64,000 nucleotides of DNA, taken from NCBI GenBank assembly GCA_965267435.1, contig OZ253960.1, forward strand, positions 5,518,001-5,582,000. Reading direction: 5' to 3'. The first letter of the stretch is position 1, and the number at the start of each line of letters is the position of its first letter. The position numbers were made by a program, and so were the translations under genes. Source of the stretch: JAWPMT01 sp965267435 (GTDB taxonomy: Bacteria; Bacteroidota; Bacteroidia; Cytophagales; Cyclobacteriaceae). The notes below the pieces were generated by a model. The model saw only the letters and a program-made list of their open reading frames with translations. It ran no database searches and was not told the origin of the DNA. Positions 50,976 to 60,636 of the stretch are shown piece by piece.

Positions 50976-51881
50976 TCATGGCACATCTTCCCCGCGGGAA
51001 GCGACCCAAATGTCAAACCACTGCTCGCGACTCAAACGCATGTCACATGATTTCACAGCTGCGGCGATTCTCTCTCGCTTGCCTGTGCCGAGTACGGGGA
51101 TGATGCCCACCGGATGCTCCATCAGCCATCGGAGCATCACCTGGTCGATACTGTCAGCTCCAATTTGCGTGGCAATTTCCGATACTTTCTCGCGGATTCG
51201 CTGTGCCTTCTCTGTCAGGGCCGTGAAGATGCCACCTCCTCCCAGCGGAGACCAGGCCATGGGCTTGACCCTGCCTTCCTGACAGAAAGAGATATTGCCA
51301 TCATCGAAAGAGTCCAGACAGCTTACAGAGATCTCCAGTTGGTTGGTAATCAGTGGGAAGTCGAGGTATGAGTCCAGCGTTTTGAACTCTTGTATTGTGA
51401 AGTTGGACACCCCGAAATTGAGGACTTTGCCGGCCTGCCTCAACTCGCTAAATGCACGCGCTACTTCTGCAGGATCAATGAAAGGGTCTGGGCGGTGGAT
51501 GAGGAGCAAGTCGATCCGGTCGGTCGACAGTTCTTTCAATGAATTTTCCGCCGACCAGGTGATATGTTCGTAGCTGGTATCGTAGTGTTTGCTTGTATGT
51601 GTCGGACGATTGGGCGTGATCAACTTGATGCCACATTTGGTGATGATTTCCATCTGATCCCGCAGGGAGGGGCTGTCCTTCAGCACTGCGCCCATGATTG
51701 CCTCACAAGTGTAGCCTCCATAGATATCTGCGTGGTCGAAAGAGGAGATGCCCAGGTCCATGCAAAACTCCAGGTGAGCACGAACGTCGTCTGTTTTCAT
51801 TGACCATTCGTTGGCTCTCCAAAAGCCATATACAAGTTGGGAGAGTGAGAGCTCGGGGCTTAACGTGAGTTTGGGAACCAT
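50976..51881 (-). CDS. Aldo/keto reductase (YdhF-like)
   Basis: A 301-residue AKR: the catalytic Asp/Tyr in FDHADIYGGY (~48-57), the Lys in IITKCGIK (~82), the His in LLIHRPDP (~126) and the NADPH-binding IIPVLGTGKRERI (~258). The sequence resembles the E. coli YdhF branch. Physiological substrates are unknown. It is a single minus-strand gene, 108 bases from the regulator stop. Confidence 0.92.
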   Translation of the reverse strand: MVPKLTLSPELSLSQLVYGFWRANEWSMKTDDVRAHLEFCMDLGISSFDHADIYGGYTCEAIMGAVLKDSPSLRDQMEIITKCGIKLITPNRPTHTSKHYDTSYEHITWSAENSLKELSTDRIDLLLIHRPDPFIDPAEVARAFSELRQAGKVLNFGVSNFTIQEFKTLDSYLDFPLITNQLEISVSCLDSFDDGNISFCQEGRVKPMAWSPLGGGGIFTALTEKAQRIREKVSEIATQIGADSIDQVMLRWLMEHPVGIIPVLGTGKRERIAAAVKSCDMRLSREQWFDIWVASRGEDVP

Positions 51882-51988
51882 TTGCTTTTTTTGCGACGAA
51901 TTTAATCATCAATTGGCGGTTTGGAAGCAGGAAACGGCAATCTTACGCCGCTCTCATCGACAATATGCTGGTGAGTTGCCCGTGACCA

Positions 51989-52978
51989 TCACAGACGCAG
52001 GTACTGCCTTGTCTGATGTATCCTCTGTCGCAATCTATCGAAGTACTTGGTTCGCTCATGCTCTGAGGAGTTGCTTAGTAGCATGGAGTGCCGAATAAGG
52101 TTTTGCTTGATGGCGTGGGCGTTCTCGTAAAAAGCCGGGTCGTTGGTTATCAGTGTCTCCACGATGTTTTGACTGAGGTACACGGTCCGCTGATCGCCAT
52201 CATCCAGCAGCAGGGTATTGTCACCTAGAATGACCTTGTTGTGGTACAGCGCCATGCTTCCTCCAGTGGCAGGCTCTCCGGGTAGAAACTTGCAGCCATT
52301 TTCGGCCATGGCCTGGAAATGGTCTACCAGCGCAGTGAGACATTCCAGGAGCGCATTGGTCTCTTGCTCGGAACTCATGTAGTTGGCTTCGTGACAGTAG
52401 CTGATCTGCTGCAGTATACTATTGAGGATGTCGTCATTCCAAATCTCCATGGAATCAATCGACGCATAGCTGCGGAAGATGTTGAGCCCCTGCTCTCGGT
52501 TGCTGTCCAACTGCTCATCCGCAGAGAACTTCAAATGACGGTAGGCCTGAAGGCCGAAGAATGTCTTGTTCCAGAAGTACGACTTGAACGCCGCAATCTC
52601 CGGAAAAATAAAGTTGAAGAAGACCGGAAAGTCTTTCGCGTGAAAGATCGCATTGCTGTTTTTGGTTTCCAGGGACTGTAGGTGTGTTTCCAGCCAGTTG
52701 CGGAAGGTTTTGTAGGAGGTTTCAGTACTATTGTCAAACTGCCACTGGAATCGTACGAACTTCCTCGAATTCTGACCGAACAAGATTTCAGTGTGTATGT
52801 TGAAGTGCCTGGTAAGCTTGGCCATCTCATCCACAGACAGCTGTGTGTGCCCACTAATCCGTCTGTAGGCACTCGTTTCGCTGACGTGCAATACTGCCGC
52901 CACTTCCTGGGCGAGGTTGGGCCTTTCTGCTGAGAGCGTCTCGCGAATAAGGTCAAAAAATGTTTCTTGGATACTCAT
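51989..52978 (-). CDS. HTH transcriptional regulator (BetR-like), Bacteroidota type
   Basis: A 329-residue regulator. An N-terminal helix-turn-helix covers residues ~15-60 (LAQEVAAVLHVSETSAYRRI, with DEMAKLTRHF after it). The remaining ~260 residues are an uncharacterised helical domain with conserved Trp/Phe, typical for this Bacteroidota group. The start at 52978 (MSIQETFFDLI) is chosen over the long upstream extension, whose composition is unlike the rest. The upstream region has stacked palindromes, suggesting autoregulation. Confidence 0.75.
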   Translation of the reverse strand: MSIQETFFDLIRETLSAERPNLAQEVAAVLHVSETSAYRRISGHTQLSVDEMAKLTRHFNIHTEILFGQNSRKFVRFQWQFDNSTETSYKTFRNWLETHLQSLETKNSNAIFHAKDFPVFFNFIFPEIAAFKSYFWNKTFFGLQAYRHLKFSADEQLDSNREQGLNIFRSYASIDSMEIWNDDILNSILQQISYCHEANYMSSEQETNALLECLTALVDHFQAMAENGCKFLPGEPATGGSMALYHNKVILGDNTLLLDDGDQRTVYLSQNIVETLITNDPAFYENAHAIKQNLIRHSMLLSNSSEHERTKYFDRLRQRIHQTRQYLRL

Positions 52979-53086
52979 TTTCCGTGAGTCCGGGCTGAAG
53001 CTGTTCTGATAAAGTATAAAGATACGGGGAAGTGATGTGAAGTTCCTGCAAAAATCCTCCAGAATGCAGGTCGAGCAGGCAAGGAA

Positions 53087-53119
53087 TTTGCAGATTCTGC
53101 AAATGACGTATAACGTCAT
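53087..53119. promoter_or_regulatory. Stacked palindromes, candidate operator
   Basis: TTTGCAGATTCTGCAAA (53087-53103), a perfect palindrome around one T, directly abuts ATGACGTATAACGTCAT (53103-53119), a perfect palindrome around ATA. They lie 109-141 bases before the HTH regulator start. A further CCTGCA/TGCAGG pair is at 53045-53080. Confidence 0.55.
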
Positions 53120-53141
53120 GTCTTAATTAGCAGTAGGAGGA

Positions 53142-53180
53142 ATGCGAGATATTGCTAATATTTGCCGCACATCCTCCTGA
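53142..53180 (+). CDS. Possible 12-residue leader peptide
   Basis: ATG 53142 with an optimal AGGAGG at 53135-53140, only a base away; the frame runs 12 codons (MRDIANICRTSS) to TGA at 53178. CCTCCT at 53173-53178 can pair with the ribosome site and occlude it. A strong terminator follows at 53298, so this may be a leader or attenuator before the gene at 53448. The spacing of one base to the start is too short for optimal initiation, so this is tentative. Confidence 0.2.
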   Translation: MRDIANICRTSS

Positions 53181-53297
53181 AACAACTGTATCGCCGTTTT
53201 GACGGTGCTGTTGGCTAATTCAACCTAAGGCCCAATGCTGAATCACTAGGAGGTACGCTTACTAGACGAATAGCTACCAATCAAAGACCAGACAAGA

Positions 53298-53337
53298 GAA
53301 GTTAAGGTAAATGTTACTTTAGCTTCTTTTTGTTTTT
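53298..53337 (+). terminator. Strong intrinsic terminator upstream of 53448
   Basis: A 13-bp stem with two G-T pairs, GAAGTTAAGGTAA (53298-53310) with TTACTTTAGCTTC (53314-53326), an ATG loop and TTTTTGTTTTT after it. No gene ends just before it on the plus strand, so it must end a small RNA or attenuate the gene at 53448. Confidence 0.75.
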
Positions 53338-53447
53338 GGCTTTGGATATTTTCACCAACTCAAGTGAAGATTATTCCTGTTGAACCTCAGGCCACCTTTC
53401 TTTGGTTTCAGGTGGTTCATCTTTGTCTACCAAAACAATACGTACTA

Positions 53448-53882
53448 ATGGAAAAAGACCTGGCATCGGCCTTATCAAAAAGGTACTCTGGAGAGATTGT
53501 GACATCCAAGGACAAGGATTCAAAATCGAAGTTGGTAGAGGTAAAGCGCTTGAACAATCTTTTGGTTAAGGTACTTTTCGAGCTCGATGGTCAGGAGACG
53601 AGTTTCCGTGCCATGCTTTCGGAGCAGCGCGAGGGTACTTTGATGCTGGTTCAGGAAAAGGTTTCTGATCAGTACATCCTCAGTGGCGTCAGTGGGTTCC
53701 TCTACATGAAGCCCAATGTTCACGGTGGTTACGTCAATCGCCTCAATGGCTTCTATTTCCATATCATGATTGATTATTTCAACGGGACCCATCAGGAGGT
53801 GTACTTCTACGGTAAGGAGGATGAGAATGGTCTCAAGCCATCGGCAGACCCCACACGAGTCCTTCACCCTGCCCATTTCTAG
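53448..53882 (+). CDS. Protein of unknown function, 144 residues
   Basis: ATG 53448 gives 144 residues; a longer frame from 53364 has no independent support. The protein is cytosolic, with no signal or TM. Strand-rich segments (LVEVKRLNNLLVKVLFELDG, GTLMLVQEKVSDQYILSGVSG) alternate with Gly-rich turns and end in VLHPAHF. I do not recognise a family. It stands behind the strong terminator at 53298, so its transcription may depend on read-through. Confidence 0.55.
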   Translation: MEKDLASALSKRYSGEIVTSKDKDSKSKLVEVKRLNNLLVKVLFELDGQETSFRAMLSEQREGTLMLVQEKVSDQYILSGVSGFLYMKPNVHGGYVNRLNGFYFHIMIDYFNGTHQEVYFYGKEDENGLKPSADPTRVLHPAHF

Positions 53883-54077
53883 GCCACCTCTCAAAGCCCA
53901 ACCGATTCTGGCTTAACCTGACACCTAAGGCAAGAGAGCCCAAAGGAATTGGATGTTTTTCTACTGGCAAACGTGGCTATTGCGTGCTTGCCATTGTCTT
54001 TTTTCGCAAATTGGCTATGCTAGGAGGGCAAAACTCCAAGTTATATATATTGTCAAAACGTTTCGGAAATCCGAGGT

Positions 54078-56351
54078 ATGCGCGAAGTCTTGCAACGAGC
54101 TTTTTATTCCTTGCCTGTGCAGCTTCTTTTTCACCATTTGAAGAAGAACTTGCCGCTCGTTGCGGTCTGGATTTTCTTTCTCCTGGCGGTATTTGGGAAG
54201 ATCGGTAGCGTCTACGGTATCCACTATCTCTTCCTGGACCCCGAATATCTCCACCAGGTGGGCTTCTGGAGTTTCTTCATGGTAGGTCTGGCTTTCGCCA
54301 ATTTCACGGTGGCCTTTTTCATTACCAGCTATATTTTGGACAGCCATCAGTTTGCTTTTGTAGGGATACTGGAGAAACCGTTCCTGAAGTTCTCGGTCAA
54401 CAACTCGCTGATCCCGTTGTTTGTACTTATCATCTATCTCGCGCAGGTAGTGGCTTTTCACAGTGCCAACCCAGCGACAACAGCCTGGGACATCGCCCTT
54501 TGCCTGCTTGGCTTCACTTCCGGGTTGCTGATGCTGATCCTGGCCATCATGGCCTATTTCAGGCTTACTAATAAGGACATCTTCAAATATTTGGCAGGTA
54601 GCGTCGATAAGCGCCTTCGAAAAAGCAAGCTGAGTCGTGACCGGATGATGAATAAATGGAAGGAGTCCACACAGAGCAAGCACATGGTCAGGAGCTATTT
54701 TGACCTGAAGCTGCGAAATCACTCCTGCTTGCACCTCCACAATTTCTATGATCGCGAGGCCATCTTGAAAGTCTTCGATCAAAACCACTTCAATTCCGTC
54801 GTGCTGGAATTGGTCATCATCGTGATCGTATTGACCCTGGGCATATTTGTAGAGAAGCCTGCGTTTCAGATCCCAGCGGCTGCTAGCGTTCTATTGATGT
54901 TTTCGATCATCATTATGATGGTGGGTGCCATTACCTACTGGTTCAAAGGATGGAGTATTGCCTTTGTCGCGGGCCTGTTTGTCATCGCCAATATGCTGGT
55001 CGAACAGGGCATGACGAAGGGCATCCACAAAGCTGCAGGCATGAACTATGACGTGGCTGTTGAGTATTCGCTAGACAAGATCTATGTATCCAATTCCGGT
55101 GATCAGTACCGACAGGATCAGGCGCACATGATGCAGGTGCTTGAAAACTGGAAAGAGAAGCACCAACAGGAGAAGCCCAAGATTGTCTTTCAGTGTGTAA
55201 GTGGTGGAGGTCAGCGAGCGGCACTTTGGACCTTTCTGGCTATGCAGTCGGCCGATAGCATCCTTCAGGGACAGTTGATGGATCACATATTCATGGTGTC
55301 GGGCGCTTCCGGAGGTATGATCGGTGCCGCCTACTATCGTGAGCTCTATCGTCGAATGTCATCCCCTGAGCACTTGCAGGATGCCAACTGGGTCACTCAA
55401 TTGGGGAGGGACAACCTCAACCCAATCATCTTCTCGCTCGTCGTCAATGACACTTTCTTTCGGCTGGGGACCTATACTTACAAAGGCCAGAAGTACCGGC
55501 GAGATCGGGGTTATGTTTTTGAAAAGAGCCTCAACCAGAACCTGGCATTCGTGTTTAGCGGGAGTATCAGCGAATATGAGCGTGACGAGTATGAGGCCAA
55601 TATCCCCCTTCTGCTCCTTTCACCCACGATCGCCAACGATGGCCGGAAACTTTATATCTCCTCCCAGCCCGTTTCATTCATGAATCACGACCCCTTTAAT
55701 ACTGGCAATCGCCAGGATCAGATGCGGGGGATCGATTTTCAGCAGTATTTCAATCAGGCGGATGCAGGAGAGCTATCGTTGCTCACAGCGTTGCGGATGT
55801 CTGCATCCTTTCCCTACATTACCCCCATCACATCGCTTCCCAGCGAACCTCGAATTGAAATCATGGATGCGGGGATCTCAGACAACTTTGGTGTGACAGA
55901 TGCGCTGAGGTTTATGTATGTATTTCGAGAGTGGATACGTGAAAATACATCGGGGGCGGTACTGCTGGTGATGCGTGATACGGATCGTGTGGAGGAGCCC
56001 CAGGAGCGGCCACACGCGTCGATTATCAATCGAGTGGCCTCGCCGATTTCCAGCGTCTACAACAACCTGGCAGAAATGCAGGACCTCAATAATGATCGGC
56101 AGATCCGCATGGTCGATGCGTGGCTTCAGCATCCTTTTGATGTAGTGGAGATTGCATACGGTAGCACTGGGAGTGGGGATATAAGGGCATCATTGAGCTG
56201 GCACCTCACTTCCCGTGAGAAGCAAGCCATCCTGAGGGCGAAGCAACTGCCCCGAAACCAATTGGCACTTCAAAAACTCAACGACCTGCTATTGAGCGAT
56301 TCGACGGAGCAGCGACCTGTCGTCACGGCGGGAGACGTAATTGATAATTAA
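54078..56351 (+). CDS. Patatin-like phospholipase with N-terminal membrane domain
   Basis: A 757-residue protein. The N-terminal ~325 residues hold about seven TM helices (e.g. ~27-45, ~65-90, ~110-130, ~145-165, ~255-275, ~280-300). The C-terminal patatin domain follows with SGGGQRA oxyanion motif (~376), nucleophile serine in VSGASGG (~410, GxSxG) and the catalytic Asp in EIMDAGISDNFG (~597; DGA-like as DAG). Patatins hydrolyse acyl groups from phospholipids; tethering to the membrane is unusual for the short bacterial forms but known in large ones. It is a single gene. Confidence 0.9.
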   Translation: MREVLQRAFYSLPVQLLFHHLKKNLPLVAVWIFFLLAVFGKIGSVYGIHYLFLDPEYLHQVGFWSFFMVGLAFANFTVAFFITSYILDSHQFAFVGILEKPFLKFSVNNSLIPLFVLIIYLAQVVAFHSANPATTAWDIALCLLGFTSGLLMLILAIMAYFRLTNKDIFKYLAGSVDKRLRKSKLSRDRMMNKWKESTQSKHMVRSYFDLKLRNHSCLHLHNFYDREAILKVFDQNHFNSVVLELVIIVIVLTLGIFVEKPAFQIPAAASVLLMFSIIIMMVGAITYWFKGWSIAFVAGLFVIANMLVEQGMTKGIHKAAGMNYDVAVEYSLDKIYVSNSGDQYRQDQAHMMQVLENWKEKHQQEKPKIVFQCVSGGGQRAALWTFLAMQSADSILQGQLMDHIFMVSGASGGMIGAAYYRELYRRMSSPEHLQDANWVTQLGRDNLNPIIFSLVVNDTFFRLGTYTYKGQKYRRDRGYVFEKSLNQNLAFVFSGSISEYERDEYEANIPLLLLSPTIANDGRKLYISSQPVSFMNHDPFNTGNRQDQMRGIDFQQYFNQADAGELSLLTALRMSASFPYITPITSLPSEPRIEIMDAGISDNFGVTDALRFMYVFREWIRENTSGAVLLVMRDTDRVEEPQERPHASIINRVASPISSVYNNLAEMQDLNNDRQIRMVDAWLQHPFDVVEIAYGSTGSGDIRASLSWHLTSREKQAILRAKQLPRNQLALQKLNDLLLSDSTEQRPVVTAGDVIDN

Positions 56352-56361
56352 GATCCCCTTA

Positions 56362-58776
56362 TTAGAAGATGGATGGATACTGCCTCGGATCGGCCTCGTT
56401 CATGAGCTCGTAAGCGGCCTCAAAAAGGTCTTCAGCATTGGGCTTCGAGTAGTAATCCCCATCCGAGCTGTAAGCCGGACGGTGCTCCCGGGCTGGAATT
56501 GTCTTAGGTGCAGAATCCAGGAACTGATATCCGCCGTCACGCTCGAGTACTTGCTGCATCATGTAAGCAGTGGTGCCTCCAGGTACATCTTCATCTACGA
56601 AGATCACCCGGTTGGTTTTCTTCAAGGACTGTGCGGCAATGCCTTTTATATCGAACGGGAGCAGACTCTGCACATCAATCACTTCTGCAGAGATACCAAA
56701 CTCCGCCAGCTGGCCTGCGGCCTCCATGGCGATGCGGCAGAGGGAACCGTAAGTGACGATCGTTACGTCCTCCCCTTCTCTTAGGATTTCGGGTACACCC
56801 AAGGGGGTGCGAAATTCGCCAAGATTGTCGGGTACACGTTCCTTCAGGCGGTAGCCATTGAGTGACTCAATGACGATAGCAGTATCGTCTGATTCGAGCA
56901 TGGTATTGTAAAATCCCGCCGCTTGCGTCATGTTTCTGGGTACCAGGACGTAGATGCCTCGGATGGCACCCAATATCATGCTCATCGGCGATCCTGAGTG
57001 CCATACGCCTTCGAGCCGGTGGCCTCTTGTGCGGATAATCAATGGCGCCTTCTGCCCTCCTTTGGTGCGATAGTGCAGGGTGGCCAAATCATCTGATAGC
57101 GTTTCAATCGCATAGAGCAGATAATCTAGGTACTGGATCTCTGTAATTGGTCTGAGTCCACGCAGTGCGGCACCCACGCCCTGACCGATGATAGACGTTT
57201 CTCTGATGCCGGTGTCAGTAACTCTCCACTCACCATGCTTCTCTTGCAGACCTGCAAAACCCTGGTTGACATCTCCGATTTTGCCCACATCCTCGCCGAT
57301 GGCAAATACCAGCGGATTATTCGTGAGATGCCAGTCAAAGCATGCCTGTAGTACCTCGCGTCCATCGACGACTTTGGATTTTTCACTGTACTGAGGCTCA
57401 ACCTTGTCTATGAGAAGCGCTGATTCCTGGGACTCACTATACATGTGTGAACTGTACTCTTCGTAGCGCTGCTGCTCTTTCTTTTTGTACCAGGTGATAA
57501 GGTTGGATCGTTCAGGGTGGTCTTCGCCTGCCATGTACCGGAGGCTCTTACGGACTGCTCGGGCAATATCGGACTTGATGGGGTTGAGCGTTTCTTTGAG
57601 TGCCTGGGAGATCTCTTCGAGTTCTTCCTTCTTCACAGAGACTTTAGCCGCTGCGGCGATGAGCTCGGAACCCTCTGCCAGTTCATCTTTGAGAGAGGCT
57701 ATGAATGCCTTCCAGGCCGCGTCTTTCTGTTTTTTGGCTGTGGTTCTGGCTTCCTTTTCCAGTTGATCCAGTTCCTTGGCATCGGCTATTCCCTCCTCTT
57801 CGATCCACATCCTCATTTGGCGGATGCCATCATACTCTTCTTCCCACGCTAGTCGCTCTGCGCTTTTGTAGCGTTCGTGTGATCCTGAGGTACTGTGTCC
57901 CTGCGGCTGTGTTAACTCCGTGACGTGGATCATACACGGAATGTGTTTTTTTCTTGCCAGCCGCTCGGCTTTGCGATAGGTAGCGACTAACTCTGGGTAG
58001 TTCCAGCCAGGTACCGTGAAGATCTGCAAGCCGTTGGTACCGTCGTCCATTTGGAACCCGCTCAACGCCTCAGAAATGCTTTCCTTGATGGTGTGATATT
58101 CCTGCGGGACAGAGATGCCATAGCCGTCATCCCATACTGAAAGCACCATTGGCACCTGCAGGACGCCAGCGGCGTTCATTGTCTCCAGGAAGTGTCCTTC
58201 TGAGGTACTGGCGTTGCCAATGGTACCATAGGCTACTTCGTTGCCGTCTATCGAAAAGTCTTTGAAATCTTTGAGGTCGGGATTATTGCGATAGAGCTTG
58301 GAGGCGTAGGCAAGTCCTAGCAGGCGTGGCATTTGTCCGGCTGTACAGGAGATGTCTGCGCTTGAATTCTTCATGTCGGTGAGCGTACGCCATTCGCCCT
58401 TGTCATTGAGAGAGCGGGTAGCAAAATGGCCATTCATCAGTCGACCTGCGGAAGCTGGCTCTGCTTCGACATCGGTGTGGGCGTATAGCTGTGCGAAGAA
58501 CTCCTGCGTGCTCAGTTGGTCGATGGCCATCATGAAAGTCTGATCGCGGTAGTATCCGGATCTGAAGTCCCCATTCCTGAAGACCTTGGCCATGGCGATT
58601 TGTGGTAGCTCCTTGCCGTCGCCAAAGATGCCGAATTTGGCCTTGCCCATGAATACTTCCTTCCGGCCCTGGAGACTGGCTTCCCGGCTCTCGATAGCCA
58701 GGGCATAATCAGTCAGGACTTCCTCTTTGGTGAGCCCTTTCTCCACATTTAAAGAACCGGTTTTCGTATTTTCCAT
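56362..58776 (-). CDS. Alpha-ketoacid dehydrogenase E1, alpha/beta fusion
   Basis: An ~804-residue fusion. The N-terminal half is E1 alpha with a ThDP-binding motif that deviates (GNASTSEGHF at ~190 for GDGxxxEG) and SVWDDGYGISVP (~221). The C-terminal half (from ~480) is E1 beta: VFAIGEDVGKIGDVNQGF (~508), EIQYLDYLLYAIETL (~563) and RGHRLEGVWHSGSPM (~603). Such fusions are common in Bacteroidota and serve branched-chain or acetoin-type ketoacid oxidation. The start is ATG 58776; a longer frame is unlikely. E2 and E3 are not in the window. The stop lies 10 bases from the convergent patatin gene stop. Confidence 0.92.
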   Translation of the reverse strand: MENTKTGSLNVEKGLTKEEVLTDYALAIESREASLQGRKEVFMGKAKFGIFGDGKELPQIAMAKVFRNGDFRSGYYRDQTFMMAIDQLSTQEFFAQLYAHTDVEAEPASAGRLMNGHFATRSLNDKGEWRTLTDMKNSSADISCTAGQMPRLLGLAYASKLYRNNPDLKDFKDFSIDGNEVAYGTIGNASTSEGHFLETMNAAGVLQVPMVLSVWDDGYGISVPQEYHTIKESISEALSGFQMDDGTNGLQIFTVPGWNYPELVATYRKAERLARKKHIPCMIHVTELTQPQGHSTSGSHERYKSAERLAWEEEYDGIRQMRMWIEEEGIADAKELDQLEKEARTTAKKQKDAAWKAFIASLKDELAEGSELIAAAAKVSVKKEELEEISQALKETLNPIKSDIARAVRKSLRYMAGEDHPERSNLITWYKKKEQQRYEEYSSHMYSESQESALLIDKVEPQYSEKSKVVDGREVLQACFDWHLTNNPLVFAIGEDVGKIGDVNQGFAGLQEKHGEWRVTDTGIRETSIIGQGVGAALRGLRPITEIQYLDYLLYAIETLSDDLATLHYRTKGGQKAPLIIRTRGHRLEGVWHSGSPMSMILGAIRGIYVLVPRNMTQAAGFYNTMLESDDTAIVIESLNGYRLKERVPDNLGEFRTPLGVPEILREGEDVTIVTYGSLCRIAMEAAGQLAEFGISAEVIDVQSLLPFDIKGIAAQSLKKTNRVIFVDEDVPGGTTAYMMQQVLERDGGYQFLDSAPKTIPAREHRPAYSSDGDYYSKPNAEDLFEAAYELMNEADPRQYPSIF

Positions 58777-59072
58777 ATTTGAGCTAATCTCTGACCGCCA
58801 CCACTTGCAATTGTAACCAAATATACTCGAATCCGTCCAGATGGCCAAGAATCAATACGGAATAAACTTCAGTTACTTGAAATTTCAAAGTCTATTTTAG
58901 GAATTATATTCTTCAATTTTTAAAATATCAGAATATTATATCAAAATACAAGCGCGTTGGAATCTTTCCTTTTAACGTTAATTGTCAACGAAAATTATTG
59001 GCAAAAAGTTGAATGCTTTGTTACGCCTAGTCGGCATCTTTGTGCTCAGAATTAACCCAAATTCCAAAGAAA

Positions 59073-60188
59073 ATGATCATTGGTGTCCCAACGGAAATCA
59101 AGAACAATGAGAATCGTGTGGCCATAACCCCCGGCGGCGTGCAAGAATTGGCCAAGCGTCAACACACGGTTTACGTACAATCTGGAGCTGGTGCAGGTAG
59201 TGGTTTTCCTGACAATCTCTATGTAGATGCGGGAGCGACGATGTTGCCTACCATAGAGGAGGTTTACGATATCGCAGAGATGATTGTCAAGGTCAAAGAA
59301 CCGATCGAGCCTGAGTACAAACTCATTAAAGAAAACCAACTCGTTTTTACCTATTTCCATTTCGCAAGTTACGAGCCCCTTACAAAAGCGATGATGGAGA
59401 GTGGAGCCATATGCCTGGCGTATGAGACGGTAGAGAAGGCAGACCGATCGTTGCCACTATTGATACCTATGTCCGAAGTAGCTGGTAGGATGGCGGTGCA
59501 GGAAGGAGCCAAGTATCTGGAGAAACCCATGGGCGGACGAGGTATTTTACTGGGTGGTGTGCCGGGTGTGCGACCAGCTAAGGTGATGATCCTTGGTGGG
59601 GGCGTAGTAGGTACCAATGCAGCCAAAATGGCGGCAGGTCTTGGTGCAGACGTCACGATTCTGGATCTCAATCTTCCGCGTCTGCGCGAGTTAGACGACA
59701 TCATGCCGGCGAATGTCAATACCTTCATGAGCAACGAATACAATATTCGTGAATTGATCAGTTCGCACGATCTGATCATCGGGGCGGTATTGATCCATGG
59801 TGCAAAGGCCCCCCACCTGATCACCAGAGATATGCTGTCGGAAATGGCGCCAGGGACCGTCCTGGTGGATGTCGCCGTTGATCAGGGCGGATGCATTGAA
59901 ACCTGTAAGCCCACCACTCACCAGGATCCGACGTATGTGGTGGACGGGATACTGCACTACTGTGTGGCAAATATGCCTGGTGCGGTACCTTATACTTCTA
60001 CCTTGGCCTTGACCAATGCCACGATGCCGTATGTCATTCAGCTGGCCAATAAGGGTTGGAAGCAGGCGTGTCAGGAGAACAGTGAATTGACACCGGGGCT
60101 CAATATCATTCATGGAGACGTCGTCTATAAAGGAGTCGCAGAGGCTTTCTCCCTGCCCTATAAAGACGTCAGCTCTTTCCTCAACTAG
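59073..60188 (+). CDS. ald: Alanine dehydrogenase
   Basis: 371 residues, the canonical size. MIIGVPTEIKNNENRVAITP is the diagnostic N-terminus and fixes ATG 59073 over the upstream GTG. Substrate residues lie in KVKEPIEPEY (~74) and YFHFAS (~94-99); the NAD fold has MILGGGVVGTNAAKMA (~171), then ITRDMLSEM and PGAVPYTSTLALTNAT (~295). It converts alanine to pyruvate and ammonia, reversibly. Its end overlaps the convergent HsdR-N-like gene by 8 bases. Confidence 0.96.
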   Translation: MIIGVPTEIKNNENRVAITPGGVQELAKRQHTVYVQSGAGAGSGFPDNLYVDAGATMLPTIEEVYDIAEMIVKVKEPIEPEYKLIKENQLVFTYFHFASYEPLTKAMMESGAICLAYETVEKADRSLPLLIPMSEVAGRMAVQEGAKYLEKPMGGRGILLGGVPGVRPAKVMILGGGVVGTNAAKMAAGLGADVTILDLNLPRLRELDDIMPANVNTFMSNEYNIRELISSHDLIIGAVLIHGAKAPHLITRDMLSEMAPGTVLVDVAVDQGGCIETCKPTTHQDPTYVVDGILHYCVANMPGAVPYTSTLALTNATMPYVIQLANKGWKQACQENSELTPGLNIIHGDVVYKGVAEAFSLPYKDVSSFLN

Positions 60189-60636
60189 CCTGGTAGTCGG
60201 GGAAGTTGGTCATGGGCGAATATCCTTCGCCCTCTCTTTGCCAGCAGAAGTGTTGTAGGCCGTTGCTAATGGCCACGTATCGCGCATTGAGGGTTTTGTT
60301 GTACACAGCCAATTGCTGCAAGGTGGTTGAAGTCAACTTCACCTCAGGATTCTTGCATTCGAGTAAGAGGTGCACTTGCCCCTCATTGTTGTAGACTACC
60401 AGGTCAGACCTTTTTGCGGTCTTGTAATACTTGAGACCCGCTTCTACTCGTATTAATCCTCTGGGATAACCCAGGTGGTCAACGAGGAGGTGGACGAAGT
60501 GCTGGCGGACCCACTCTTCTTTGGTAAGCAGTACCTGTTTTTTGCGGATGGGGTCGTAGATGTAATATTCATCCCCTTCCTTTGAAATGCGGGATTCAAA
60601 CGTCGGCAGCCTCAGCTGTTGGAACGGGTTTGGCAT
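60181..60636 (-). CDS. Orphan type I restriction HsdR N-terminal-domain-like protein
   Basis: A 151-residue protein of the HSDR_N_2 group: an N-terminal LRLPTFESRI segment, KQVLLTKEEWVRQHFVHLL (~33-51), then the PD-(D/E)xK nuclease-like core with RSDLVVYN (Asp ~79) and HLLLECKNPEVKL (Glu-x-Lys, ~89-101). No HsdM, HsdS or helicase gene is near, so it is not a restriction system. Such stand-alone proteins are very frequent in Bacteroidota and may bind or cut DNA. Its 5' end overlaps the UMF1 gene by 41 bases. Confidence 0.8.
   Translation of the reverse strand: MPNPFQQLRLPTFESRISKEGDEYYIYDPIRKKQVLLTKEEWVRQHFVHLLVDHLGYPRGLIRVEAGLKYYKTAKRSDLVVYNNEGQVHLLLECKNPEVKLTSTTLQQLAVYNKTLNARYVAISNGLQHFCWQREGEGYSPMTNFPDYQAS

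Noticed and set aside
60181..60636. Type I restriction-modification system
   Set aside because: Only the small HsdR-N-like protein is present; there are no methylase, specificity or helicase genes nearby.
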